The notes below the pieces were generated by a model. The model searched no databases and was not told the origin of the DNA. It saw nothing but the letters and a program-made list of their open reading frames with translations. Below are positions 8,002 to 16,891 of a stretch of 64,000 bases of DNA, piece by piece. How positions within the stretch are numbered: position 1 is the stretch's first letter; each line of letters opens with the position of its first letter. A program made the translations under genes and the position numbers. Source of the stretch: Paenibacillus psychroresistens (GTDB taxonomy: Bacteria > Bacillota > Bacilli > Paenibacillales > NBRC-103111); contig NZ_CP034235.1 in the NCBI RefSeq assembly GCF_009728935.1, positions 3,014,001 to 3,078,000 of the forward strand, written 5' to 3'.

Positions 8002-9426
8002 ATGAATACGAATGAAATTGTATCGAAACTATGGAATCTATGTAATGTACTCCGGGATGATGGGATTACATATCATCAGTATGTTACCGAGTTAACCTAT
8101 GTACTATTTTTGAAGATGTTAGACGAAACTGAAACAGATGGACAGGTTCCAGAAGAATATAGATGGAAGAGCTTAACCTCAAAAATTGGGATGGAATTAT
8201 ATTCACATTACCGGACATTATTAAATGACCTTGGAAATAAAGGAACAGGATTAGTTGGGTCGATTTATGCAAATGCCTCTACTAATATCACGACGCCTGC
8301 TAATCTTGAAAAGATTATTAAGTCAATTGACGCTTTGGATTGGTATAGTGCACGGCATGAAGGTCTTGGAGATTTGTATGAGGGTCTTCTTGAGAAAAAT
8401 GCAAACGAGAAAAAATCTGGCGCCGGCCAATACTTTACTCCGCGTCCATTGATTAATGTCATGGTCAAACTCTTGGATCCTCAACTAGGGGAGAAGTGCA
8501 ATGACCCTGCTGCCGGAACATTCGGTTTTATGATTGCTGCAGCGCAACATGTAAAAGAAAATAATAATAGCTATTTCGGTTTAGAACCACGTGTTGTTGA
8601 TTTTCAACTAGAGGAAGCTTTTTCAGGGTGCGAACTCGTACCAGAAACGCATCGGTTAGCTTTAATGAACACAATGCTGCACGGATTAAAAAGTCAGATT
8701 CTTCTTGGTGATTCTCTGTCGAGTATTGGACAACAAATGAGTAACGTGGACGTTATTTTAACAAATCCACCATTTGGAACGAAAAAAGGTGGAGAACGTC
8801 CTACACGTGATGACCTTTTATTTACAACATCTAATAAACAACTAAACTTTTTGCAACATATTTACAGAGCATTAAGTCCAAAGTCAGGTAAAGCGCGAGC
8901 AGCAGTAGTTTTGCCAGATAATGTTTTGTTTCAAGATGGAGATGGTCAACGTATTCGAACAGACTTAATGGATAAGTGCAATCTTCATACAATTTTAAGA
9001 CTTCCTACAGGGATTTTTTACGCTGCAGGTGTAAAGACAAATGTATTGTTTTTTGATTTAGGCAAAGAGCTTTCAAACAATACTAAAGATGTTTGGATAT
9101 ATGATTTACGGACCAATATGGATAGCTTCGGAAAACGAAGCATGCTAAACGAGGGGCATTTTGATGGTTTTGTTACCGCTTATAAAGCAAAAGATCGTTT
9201 GAATGTTCAAGACGAGCGTTGGAACGTATTTACTCGTGAACAGATTAAAGCTATGAGTGACAACCTTGATCTCGGGTTGATTGCTGATGATTCTTTAAAT
9301 TCATATGAAGATTTACCGGATCCAATCGAATCAGCAGAAGAATCGATTGTAAAGTTAGAGCAAGCAATTTCTTTATTAAATGAAGTTGTCCGTGAACTTA
9401 ATGTAGCTAAGGGGGGACAAGTTTGA
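8002..9426 (+). CDS. hsdM: Type I methyltransferase subunit M
   Basis: The 474-residue protein is an N6-adenine methyltransferase. The N-terminal helical HsdM_N region covers about 1-130. The motif region YFTPRPLINVMV and NDPAAGTFGFMIAA forms the SAM site, and ILTNPPFGTKKGG (about 252-264) is the catalytic NPPF motif. It begins three bases after hsdR ends and overlaps hsdS by four bases, so subunits R, M and S are translated from one message. It should both modify host sites and form the M2S1 core of the restriction complex. Confidence 0.95.
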   Translation: MNTNEIVSKLWNLCNVLRDDGITYHQYVTELTYVLFLKMLDETETDGQVPEEYRWKSLTSKIGMELYSHYRTLLNDLGNKGTGLVGSIYANASTNITTPANLEKIIKSIDALDWYSARHEGLGDLYEGLLEKNANEKKSGAGQYFTPRPLINVMVKLLDPQLGEKCNDPAAGTFGFMIAAAQHVKENNNSYFGLEPRVVDFQLEEAFSGCELVPETHRLALMNTMLHGLKSQILLGDSLSSIGQQMSNVDVILTNPPFGTKKGGERPTRDDLLFTTSNKQLNFLQHIYRALSPKSGKARAAVVLPDNVLFQDGDGQRIRTDLMDKCNLHTILRLPTGIFYAAGVKTNVLFFDLGKELSNNTKDVWIYDLRTNMDSFGKRSMLNEGHFDGFVTAYKAKDRLNVQDERWNVFTREQIKAMSDNLDLGLIADDSLNSYEDLPDPIESAEESIVKLEQAISLLNEVVRELNVAKGGQV

Positions 9427-10937
9427 GAATAGGAATGAATATTAATGCATCACTAGAAAAGACAATGGTGGCTGATGCTGACCAGCCGTATGACATTCCT
9501 AATAACTGGTTCTGGGTTAAACTTGGTACTATTGTTGAAATTAATCCTTCAAGGAATATACCAAGTGATATCATTGATTCCACTGAAACAAGCTTTGTTC
9601 CAATGGCTTCAGTTGATGAATTAAAGGGCGAAATAGTTGTTCATGATGTACGTAAGTATGTAGAAATTAAAAAAGGTTACACTGCATTTAATGAAGATGA
9701 TATTCTTTTTGCTAAAATAACTCCTTGTATGGAAAATGGTAAAGCAGCAATTGCGAAAAAATTATTAAACGGTTTTGGTTTTGGTTCTACAGAGTTTCAT
9801 GTTATTAGAAGTAAACGAATAGTAAATAAAAATTTTGTTTTTCTTCTTATACGATCAGGGAGATTTAGGAAACAGGCAAAAGGTGTTATGTCTGGGGCTG
9901 TGGGTCAACAGAGAGTGCCAAAAGGTTTTTTACTAGACTATCCTTTTCCCCTTCCTCCTCTACTAGAACAAATTCGGATTGTAGAACGTGTGGAATTTCT
10001 TATTGGGAAAATTGATCAGGCTAGACAATTTATTGATGAAGTAAACGAAAAAAAAAATTCTACAATGAATGAATTATATACAAGTGCATCGTTAGGTGAA
10101 ATATCAGTTCAATGGAGAAATGAAAATTCGAAAAAAAATAAAAATCCTTTTATAGCTGAAACAATTCAATATTCTGGAGTTGTTAAAAATAAAGGTGGGT
10201 TTAAGAAAAATGAATTAATTAAATCTGATTTATTTGATAAGTTACCTGAAGGATGGGCCGTTGTTTCGATTGATGAAATTGCTGCTAATAAAAAAAATGC
10301 AATAAAAGCAGGCCCATTTGGTTCTGCTCTTAAAAAGGAGTTCCATGTACAAAATGGAGAATACAAAATTTATGGTCAAGAGCAAGTAATTAAATCAGAT
10401 ATTACTTATGGAGATTATTTTATCACTAAGGAAAAATTTCTTGAACTTAAGTCATTTGAAATATCGAAAGGCGATATATTAATTAGTTTAGTAGGTACAA
10501 TAGGTAAAATATTAGTCGTACCTGAAAATTTTGAAAAAGGTATAATAAATCCCCGATTGGTTAAATTGTCATTTAATGAATTTATTAATCCTTACTATAT
10601 AGCTATATATTTTCAATCAACTATAGCTCAAGCTTTATTAAGCAATAGTTCACATGGTGGTACAATGGAAATATTAAATTTGTCAATAATTCGAAGACTT
10701 CCAATTCCATTACCTTCTCTTGATGAGCAAAATGAGATAGTTCGAATTGTTGATGTAACAGTACAAAAATTCAAAAAAGTGAATCATAATGTAGATTTGG
10801 AAAAAGAAATGAACATTTTAAGAGAATCAGTCCTCTCCAAAGCCTTCCGTGGTGAGCTAGGAACTAATGATCCAGAGGAAGAGAGTGCATTGGAACTATT
10901 GAAAGAAATACTACAAAAAGAAACGACACCGGTTTAG
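9423..10937 (+). CDS. hsdS: Type I specificity subunit S
   Basis: The 504-residue protein has the two-fold HsdS layout. Target recognition domain 1 covers about 20-175 (PNNWFWVKLGTIVEINPS). A central conserved helix follows (PLPPLLEQIRIVERVEFLIG). Domain 2 covers about 270-435 (LPEGWAVVSIDEIA), and a second conserved helix ends in LRESVLSKAFRGELGTNDP. The start is a TTG overlapping the hsdM stop (TTGA) behind AAGGGGGGA; ATG at 9435 is an alternative. The last codons and the TAG lie inside the terminator hairpin. A diverged copy of the final 28 codons reappears at 14272-14358. Confidence 0.93.
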   Translation: MRIGMNINASLEKTMVADADQPYDIPNNWFWVKLGTIVEINPSRNIPSDIIDSTETSFVPMASVDELKGEIVVHDVRKYVEIKKGYTAFNEDDILFAKITPCMENGKAAIAKKLLNGFGFGSTEFHVIRSKRIVNKNFVFLLIRSGRFRKQAKGVMSGAVGQQRVPKGFLLDYPFPLPPLLEQIRIVERVEFLIGKIDQARQFIDEVNEKKNSTMNELYTSASLGEISVQWRNENSKKNKNPFIAETIQYSGVVKNKGGFKKNELIKSDLFDKLPEGWAVVSIDEIAANKKNAIKAGPFGSALKKEFHVQNGEYKIYGQEQVIKSDITYGDYFITKEKFLELKSFEISKGDILISLVGTIGKILVVPENFEKGIINPRLVKLSFNEFINPYYIAIYFQSTIAQALLSNSSHGGTMEILNLSIIRRLPIPLPSLDEQNEIVRIVDVTVQKFKKVNHNVDLEKEMNILRESVLSKAFRGELGTNDPEEESALELLKEILQKETTPV

Positions 10938-10948
10938 GGTGTCGTTTT
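10921..10948. terminator. Bidirectional terminator T1
   Basis: A 10-bp perfect stem AAACGACACC / GGTGTCGTTT with a seven-base loop lies at the convergent hsdS / PD-(D/E)XK junction. The hsdS stop codon sits in the loop. The stem sequence is the same as in T2 and nearly the same as in T3. Confidence 0.85.
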
Positions 10949-10957
10949 GTATTGAAA

Positions 10958-11530
10958 TTAGTTACTAAGAGCATTCGCAGAAGGCAGTGCTGTTCCATTT
11001 TCATACCATATTAAAGTTGGAAGCTTTGGGATTTCAACTTTTGTTTCAAATTCTATAAACAAACCATATTTATATTTTAAAGAGCTATTCAATTGATCAG
11101 TATAACATTTTAATTTTTTTTGATCAAAATCTCTTGAAGTAGGATTAGTTGTTTTTTTAACTTCTATTATTAGCAGATTATTCTCATTACCACCTCTTTT
11201 GTGTACAATAATGTCTGGATATGTTGAGAATACATATAGTTCTCCATTAAGCACAATTTTACTTCTTTTATTCAATTTTTCAGCTTCGTTTATCAACATA
11301 TGAATATTTTTTAAACCATTTTCTTCATCAACATTTTTGTTGTATTCACAATCTACATCAAATCCGGAAAAACCTTCTTGTAAATACGTTCCAAGTTTAT
11401 GTGTAATTGTTCGTTCATTTAAATCATTAATTAGAAAATATAAATCATTATCAAACAATTTTTTGATTGCTGCAGTTACCTTTATTTTTATTTCTTCAAT
11501 TTTTAAAACTGCCGTTTGTATTTCTTCCAT
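10958..11530 (-). CDS. PD-(D/E)XK nuclease-like protein
   Basis: The 190-residue protein has a restriction-endonuclease-like core: an early helix and Glu (RTITHKLGTYLQ, then DVDCEYN), followed by TYPDIIVHKRGG and LLIIEVKKTT. The Asp and the E-x-K in consecutive strands are the expected catalytic residues. No named family was recognised. Its neighbours are hsdS (convergent) and a membrane protein plus a DUF695-RraB protein on the same strand. A defence nuclease is likely from fold and place, but target and mechanism are unknown. GGAG lies about ten bases before the ATG, a slightly long spacing. Confidence 0.6.
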   Translation of the reverse strand: MEEIQTAVLKIEEIKIKVTAAIKKLFDNDLYFLINDLNERTITHKLGTYLQEGFSGFDVDCEYNKNVDEENGLKNIHMLINEAEKLNKRSKIVLNGELYVFSTYPDIIVHKRGGNENNLLIIEVKKTTNPTSRDFDQKKLKCYTDQLNSSLKYKYGLFIEFETKVEIPKLPTLIWYENGTALPSANALSN

Positions 11531-11635
11531 CTTTAAATTTCTCCTTTGTTTTAAGCATTAATATAGTTTATACCATAGTAAAACCTTTAGAACAGTAAAC
11601 ATAATTGTAAAAGAGGACTTATTAGGCGAGAGATT

Positions 11636-12229
11636 CTATAAGTTGAAATGAATTTCTTTTAAATCGTTTTTTATTGTTTTTAACTTATTTTGTTTGTTAT
11701 TGATGATATCATCATGAAAAGTATTTTTCATAAAAGTAATATAGAAAAAAAATAAAACTACTAATATAGTGATAACTAATGTCAAAATTAAACCATCATT
11801 AAATCGTACAATTTCACGGGTGAATTTCCATGTGATTAATTGATTCCAAACAGGTATCAATAAAGCCAACATTAAACCATTACCAAAAATATAAGGGAGT
11901 TTCCCCTCGCTGATTTCTTCTTCGGTAAGTTTTATTAAATCTTGAATTTTTTCTTTGTCTTTTTCAATGCCTTTTAGTTTTAGATAATCACTAAGACCTT
12001 TGATTCGAATTTGATTAAAGTTTAATCCATCATATAGTTCGTTTTGTATGCGATCTCTTTCCTTTTTAGTTATTTTTGTGAAAATCCAAATTGAAATTAT
12101 TAAAGTGAGTAAACTAATAATAATTCCAATGGTATTCACTGAAGTGAAATGAAAAAGGAAGTAAGCGGATACCATAAATAGAAAGAACGGCAATATCATT
12201 TTCAAAATTTTCATTTTTTTTAGAAACAT
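11636..12229 (-). CDS. Four-helix membrane protein with cytoplasmic loop, unknown
   Basis: The 197-residue protein has two N-terminal hydrophobic helices (about 7-25 and 31-50). A charged, largely helical loop (about 52-105, many Lys and Glu) follows, then two more helices (about 108-128 and 142-165) and a basic tail. No family was recognised. The pattern of paired helices around a charged loop occurs in several membrane effectors of defence systems, but also in ordinary small membrane proteins. It is the middle gene of the three-gene minus-strand group between T1 and R1. Confidence 0.5.
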   Translation of the reverse strand: MFLKKMKILKMILPFFLFMVSAYFLFHFTSVNTIGIIISLLTLIISIWIFTKITKKERDRIQNELYDGLNFNQIRIKGLSDYLKLKGIEKDKEKIQDLIKLTEEEISEGKLPYIFGNGLMLALLIPVWNQLITWKFTREIVRFNDGLILTLVITILVVLFFFYITFMKNTFHDDIINNKQNKLKTIKNDLKEIHFNL

Positions 12230-12351
12230 TCTTCTTAGACTTAACTTTTTTTATAAAGAGATAAAAGCTCATATACCATTTCGTAACCCCGATCTGATTG
12301 ATAATTTCAGGAATTGAATTTGATTCAATCTTTCCCAGATACTTATAGCAT

Positions 12352-13146
12352 TCATTTTAACGCTAAAGTCTCCCAACCATCTAATTCCGCGTCATAATCT
12401 TCTAGTAAGTTAACTAACAAATCAGTAATATCATTTATTGAATGGAAATCTGAGAGATCAGTACGATAAAACTGCAAGTATTTTTCGTCATTATTTTTAT
12501 TCTTCGAAACCATTTTCAACCCTAGATTTGTGACTTTTTTTAATAAAGATGGTTTATCTTTTGGTTCAATTATAAAACCCAAGTTAATAAGTTTCTTTAT
12601 AATAGACTTTTTATCCTTTAGATTATTAATATTAATCCAGTGGTCTATTCGCCTTGGTTTTTCTAGTGGGTCTCCAGACTCCCTTAAGGAATCGACAACT
12701 TTTCGATTGCCAATATGTTGTACTTGATATTTGTTCGGATAGATATATTCAAAGTAAAACTCCCATGGACTATCTTCTTTTACAGTTGTTACTTTAAATT
12801 CATAGTCATGCTGAGAGTAGTGTTTCTTTGCCAGAGTTAAAAGTAATTCTAACGAGGGTTCTTTAAAATAAAAGAAAACATCACGATTACCATCACAAGT
12901 TATTCTACCAATGTTGTATCCCAAATCTTTAATCTCAGCAATAATTAGGTCTTCAATATCATTTAATAATTCTGCTTCATCATTAATAGGAAGGCCATTT
13001 TCAGCAGGGGACTTAACAATCGTTCTAAGGAATAACGGATGCGAATAATTATTCTTATCTATTTCTCTCCAAATATCCATATCCAAGACAACAGAGGCAA
13101 ATTTGTCCTCATAATAACAAAAATATATATCCCAATGGTCTGACAA
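12352..13146 (-). CDS. DUF695-RraB two-domain protein
   Basis: The 264-residue protein has a DUF695-like N-terminal domain (about 1-125, HWDIYFCYYEDKFASVVLDM onward). The C-terminal half resembles RraB, the protein regulator of RNase E: RRIDHWININN, INLGF, then YRTDLSDFHSINDITDL and the closing DAELDGWET. The fusion is seen in other bacteria without RNase E, so the partner here is unknown. The start is TTG at 13146 with GAGGTGATA just upstream. Its promoter should lie in repeat R1, 42 bases upstream. The 122 bases between it and the next minus-strand gene hold no convincing gene. Confidence 0.65.
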   Translation of the reverse strand: MSDHWDIYFCYYEDKFASVVLDMDIWREIDKNNYSHPLFLRTIVKSPAENGLPINDEAELLNDIEDLIIAEIKDLGYNIGRITCDGNRDVFFYFKEPSLELLLTLAKKHYSQHDYEFKVTTVKEDSPWEFYFEYIYPNKYQVQHIGNRKVVDSLRESGDPLEKPRRIDHWININNLKDKKSIIKKLINLGFIIEPKDKPSLLKKVTNLGLKMVSKNKNNDEKYLQFYRTDLSDFHSINDITDLLVNLLEDYDAELDGWETLALK

Positions 13147-13188
13147 GATATCACCTCATATATTAATAAAAAATCAATAAACATATTT

Positions 13189-13283
13189 TACCACCTACCT
13201 AAATCTAAAGCACTACATATTTACATTTTTAGTTCTTATCACCTCTATTTCCTCTTGGGTAATAAAAGTAGAAATATTTGTAG
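13189..13283. repeat. Repeat R1 in divergent intergenic region
   Basis: These 95 bases align without gaps to 16892-16986 (R2), with roughly three quarters of positions identical by hand. The best-conserved core is GCACTACATATTTACATTTT. Both copies sit 35-45 bases before a minus-strand gene and upstream of a plus-strand gene, so R is probably a shared divergent promoter or operator. The rest of the 322-base gap (13147-13468) shows no strong gene; a 20-codon reading frame at 13378 and a short coding-like stretch around 13425-13500 are the only hints. Confidence 0.65.
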
Positions 13284-13468
13284 GAATAATAGAGGGATAA
13301 ACTGGCAAACGACGAATTATTACATAGGATTTCACGAAAATGCAATTAATTATACGTTGTTTGAGGAGTTAGATTAATGTTCTTCGTTCCTAAAAACTTT
13401 TCTTTTGAGTTCAATTCAATGGCATGGAGATGTTGGTGAAGTCGAAATTCGAATGCAAGAGGATGATA

Positions 13469-14323
13469 ATGGCAAAGGGGGAAAGGAAATTGAATGATGA
13501 AGTGACTCAAATTATAAAGGATAAATATAATGAATATGCTGATAAAGTGATTAATGAAATTCAAGAACTAGGTCCTGATTGTCTTCACAGTGGTGATGAC
13601 AGTGGGCTTGACGATGTATGGGAAGAATTTAAATTCCAAGTTCAAGAAGGAGAAAGTATTTTCTATGAATTCTACGAAGCAACTATTCTATCAATTTGCA
13701 GTGGGGTGCTTAAAAAATTATCTGTTAATGAATTGAAGCTACTTTGGTTGATATCAGATGGTTATTATGATTGGAATGAGGACTGGTCTCCTGGAACTAA
13801 TGAGTTACTCGAGATGGTTGAGGATGAATTATATTCTATAATATATAACATTGCAGAGAGCGAGGAAGTCACTCGTAATTGTGACGATGAATATGAGAAA
13901 GATGATGATAAAAACGTAGACGACGATGAAGAGGAATTTGAAGATGAAATAGAAGCTGAAAAGGAAATAATATTTGAAGAGGGTGGTTTTAAAAATTTTT
14001 GTGATACGACAGCTAAGCTTAAATTAAATGATATTATGGATGTCATATTTAACGAATATGGTCGGGTCTCAAGAATGACAACAGGAGATAAAAAGAAAAA
14101 AGCACAGTACAAACAAGACGTATTTGTATTGTTTAAATTATATACGAGTACACAATTTCCTCCAGAAAATCTAAGGCCATTATATTTAGAAGATAGTAGG
14201 AATCTACTAATAAAGTTGTCAGAACATCTTATTGCTCTCCAAGACATCGACAAATTACTTACTGAATCCAAGGTGGACTCGGTACCAACGATCCGAATGA
14301 AGAGAGTGCCCTGGAGTTGCTGA
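13469..14323 (+). CDS. Acidic protein of unknown function with altered C-terminus
   Basis: The 284-residue protein has no recognised domain. The N-terminal 130 residues are mixed helix with a conserved-looking GPDCLHSGDDSGLDDVWEEF. A very acidic stretch follows (about 138-175, mostly Asp and Glu), and then a helical C-terminal half. The start at 13469 is six bases after AAGAGG; ATGs at 13424 and 13463 lack proper spacing. The last 14 or so residues (VPTIRMKRVPWSC) are translated out of frame from a leftover hsdS tail, so the native C-terminus has probably been lost or replaced. Its placement between R1 and T2 suggests a defence gene. Confidence 0.5.
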   Translation: MAKGERKLNDEVTQIIKDKYNEYADKVINEIQELGPDCLHSGDDSGLDDVWEEFKFQVQEGESIFYEFYEATILSICSGVLKKLSVNELKLLWLISDGYYDWNEDWSPGTNELLEMVEDELYSIIYNIAESEEVTRNCDDEYEKDDDKNVDDDEEEFEDEIEAEKEIIFEEGGFKNFCDTTAKLKLNDIMDVIFNEYGRVSRMTTGDKKKKAQYKQDVFVLFKLYTSTQFPPENLRPLYLEDSRNLLIKLSEHLIALQDIDKLLTESKVDSVPTIRMKRVPWSC

Positions 14324-14358
14324 AAGTAATATTGCAAAAAGAAACGACACCGGACTAG
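14272..14358 (+). pseudogene. hsdS 3'-end remnant
   Basis: Read from 14272, the 28 codons give GGLGTNDPNEESALELLKVI and then LQKETTPD-stop. The end of hsdS (10851-10937) gives the same length with 24 of 28 residues identical, while about 20 of 87 bases differ, mostly at silent positions. That pattern means the tail diverged while under selection in another hsdS allele; it is not a fresh duplication. It is followed by the same hairpin as hsdS. No hsdS body precedes it. Confidence 0.85.
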
Positions 14359-14374
14359 GGTGTCGTTTCTTTTT
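14336..14374. terminator. Bidirectional terminator T2
   Basis: A perfect 16-bp stem (AAAAAGAAACGACACC and its complement) encloses a seven-base loop. It ends two convergent reading frames. Read on the plus strand it encodes QKETTPD-stop (hsdS remnant). Read on the minus strand it encodes QKETTP-stop, the true C-terminus of the 833-residue protein. Confidence 0.85.
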
Positions 14375-16856
14375 GAGAAACAATAGTTTTTTTTCGTGTT
14401 GTTTTTATCTTATTTGGTTTTATATTTCCCTCTAAAGTTACAGCAATCTCAGTATTTATTGTTAAAGATTGATAATCATAATTTGTCTTTATTAATTCAT
14501 CATATGAACTTAGAGTATCACCTAAATCAATTCCTTGATCGTAATATTTTAAATACTGAATATAATCGTTTTTTCTATATAAATAGAACCTAGCCATTTC
14601 ATAGAAATATTTTTGATGTAATTCATCTATAGCTTCAGGATGGTCACTTTCAATCAAATCAATTGAAACTAAGTAATATTCATTACCTTTTTCCTCAGAA
14701 ATTTCAATAGGAATTATTGTATTCCTTAGATACCACATTCCTAATGTAGCATGTGGAAATGATCCGCAATATTGACTTTTAATACATACATTAATTATGT
14801 TGTTCGATTTTTCAAATTCATTACCTTTTTCTATTAATGAGTATGCAATATGGTTGAAAAAATCTAATATTTCTCGGGCTAAAACTGATGGTTTATTATT
14901 TAGAAAATCATCTAAATTACTAATTTCAGTAACTATGGGCTGCGTATAATCAATTAAAGCTGATTTATTATTCGCATTAACCGAAAGAGTATCATATATA
15001 TCCATCGAATTATTAATATGATGCTCGAAATCTTCATAGTATTCTCTAGCATGTTCAACACCAATTAACATAATTATATCATTTGAATTTCCCTCGAAAG
15101 CACTTTTATTTATTGATGAATAAAATGGTAATGAAGTAGAAAAAACAGCATGACTAAATTCTAAATGAATATATACGTTAAAGCCTTCTAAAATGAAAGA
15201 ATTGTAATGTCCAAAGTTCAGATTAAATAAAGTTTTAATTTCTCTAATAACACTGGTCAAAATTAAATTTTTTCTAATATATATAGAATTCTGGATATCA
15301 CCAATTGCACTTACGTTATAAGTTTGAATATTATAATCATTTCTTAATATAACTGGATTTGAAGTTATAAGTTCCGGGAAATATTTTACAGTAAAACATT
15401 CTTGATAAACATTTAAAAAAGTATATTTGAATTCATCAAATACTTTAATTAAATCCAATTGAGTATAGATATTATCATATAAAGATTTTTCGTCCTGCCA
15501 AATTGTCCATCTTCCATTTAAATCTATATGAATATTTATAGAAAATTGGAATGAGTTATCTGATTCATATATAAAATATTTACCTTTATTGGTTATATTT
15601 TCAGTGAAATTTAATGAATAAAGTATATTTTCAAAGTCGAATTCAGCATCTAAATGAACAGCGGTCATGAAAATAATTATTTCACTATTTTGAATGTTAT
15701 CTAAAAGAAATTTGGAATCGATATTGTATAACTTCGTATTGTCTAAGTCAACATTGCTTGCATCCGCATTTTTGGGATGGTTTTCTACTTCATTAAATTT
15801 AGTATTGATAGCATCCCCTGAAATTTCTTCGTCGTCGATATCTCCATTATTAGTAAATTGTTTATTTATATATTTAATAAATTTTTTAACACTAGAAATT
15901 AATAGGCTCATTTCACGGACAGATGTCTTAATTTCAAAATCGTAATCGTAATCCGCTGTTTGTCTTAACCAGTAAAGTCTCAGAGATAAAGCGTAAATTG
16001 ACCACATTGTTTTAGAATGTATATCAGTTGAATTAATAATATTTTTAAAAGCATAAGCTATAGCGGCACAAACTTCTATTTCCGGAGTCCTATTTTTTTT
16101 TTCTTTAGTCAAACATTCTGTGATTTTTTTTTCAATATTATCTAATTCCACTGTGTACTCTTCATTAAATATTTCTTTATATAATATTTTTAAATAGGGT
16201 GCAATTTCTTCGTAAAAAGATGATTCATTCATTAATAACAGTGATATCAATTTAAAGGGATTAACCGAAGATTTCTTTTTTGAATTTTGTAAGCATTTAA
16301 TATAATTTTCCTTATTAAGTGTAATATTTGAAAGGTCTTCAAATGTTAAACTAGGTTTATATATTTCATTAAAAAATATTTCACTTGTAAAATGGTCTAC
16401 TTCATCAAAAAAAATATTTTGATCGTTGATATTCAGCTTTTCGTTTAGAAAGGTATATAGTTGACCCGTTATATATTTATGTAAAGAATAATATAGAAGA
16501 CTAGCGGATGCCCGTAAATCATCAGAAAGTAAAGAAGAGGTAGATAACTCTAAATTATCCTCCGAACTCATAATATAAATTAAAGAGCGTTGGGCTACTT
16601 GTTTATATATTACTTTTCTTGTTTCTTCTATATCTTCAGTTTTCGTCATTGGAAAAAAAGAAATGCTATTACTTGTTATTTCTATAGATGTTTTTTCTAC
16701 TTTATCAATCATTTTGATACAGTTAATATTTCCTTTTATAGTTGTTGTACTTTTACGAAATTGGTTTACCAGCCGAACTTTTAAAATATAATTTTTTGCG
16801 TCAATTTCGAAAATAGTAGTATTATTTCGCGTTTTAGACTTTAATAATTTGGGCAT
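14355..16856 (-). CDS. 833-residue orphan, candidate defence protein
   Basis: A large AT-rich gene with no recognisable catalytic motif. The N-terminal 60 residues are basic and strand-rich. A helical part follows (about 90-330). The middle (about 335-390) has a polar, low-complexity linker. The C-terminal third (about 640-800) looks like helical repeats, with YLYRKNDYIQYLKYYDQG reminiscent of a TPR helix pair. It is divergent from the SIR2-STAND gene across repeat R2 and may act with it or be a separate system. Its last six residues (QKETTP) are encoded inside the T2 stem. The start at 16856 follows GGAG. Confidence 0.6.
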   Translation of the reverse strand: MPKLLKSKTRNNTTIFEIDAKNYILKVRLVNQFRKSTTTIKGNINCIKMIDKVEKTSIEITSNSISFFPMTKTEDIEETRKVIYKQVAQRSLIYIMSSEDNLELSTSSLLSDDLRASASLLYYSLHKYITGQLYTFLNEKLNINDQNIFFDEVDHFTSEIFFNEIYKPSLTFEDLSNITLNKENYIKCLQNSKKKSSVNPFKLISLLLMNESSFYEEIAPYLKILYKEIFNEEYTVELDNIEKKITECLTKEKKNRTPEIEVCAAIAYAFKNIINSTDIHSKTMWSIYALSLRLYWLRQTADYDYDFEIKTSVREMSLLISSVKKFIKYINKQFTNNGDIDDEEISGDAINTKFNEVENHPKNADASNVDLDNTKLYNIDSKFLLDNIQNSEIIIFMTAVHLDAEFDFENILYSLNFTENITNKGKYFIYESDNSFQFSINIHIDLNGRWTIWQDEKSLYDNIYTQLDLIKVFDEFKYTFLNVYQECFTVKYFPELITSNPVILRNDYNIQTYNVSAIGDIQNSIYIRKNLILTSVIREIKTLFNLNFGHYNSFILEGFNVYIHLEFSHAVFSTSLPFYSSINKSAFEGNSNDIIMLIGVEHAREYYEDFEHHINNSMDIYDTLSVNANNKSALIDYTQPIVTEISNLDDFLNNKPSVLAREILDFFNHIAYSLIEKGNEFEKSNNIINVCIKSQYCGSFPHATLGMWYLRNTIIPIEISEEKGNEYYLVSIDLIESDHPEAIDELHQKYFYEMARFYLYRKNDYIQYLKYYDQGIDLGDTLSSYDELIKTNYDYQSLTINTEIAVTLEGNIKPNKIKTTRKKTIVSQKETTP

Positions 16857-16891
16857 GGGAATTTCTCCTTACTTATGAACTTAGTATATTC

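Noticed and set aside
12230..12351. Short coding-like minus-strand stretch (IESNSIPEIINQIGVTKWYM) between two genes
   Set aside because: No start codon, no continuing frame; could be a decayed fragment but too short to support.
13400..13500. Coding-like 30-codon frame (QWHGDVGEVEIRMQEDDNGK) ahead of the acidic gene
   Set aside because: Overlaps the chosen start region and has no proper ribosome binding site; possible remnant, not annotated.
13765..14337. 190-codon open frame on the minus strand, opposite the acidic gene
   Set aside because: It is Ser-rich because it is the complement of Asp/Glu codons; no ribosome binding site, and it overlaps a coding-like frame on the other strand.
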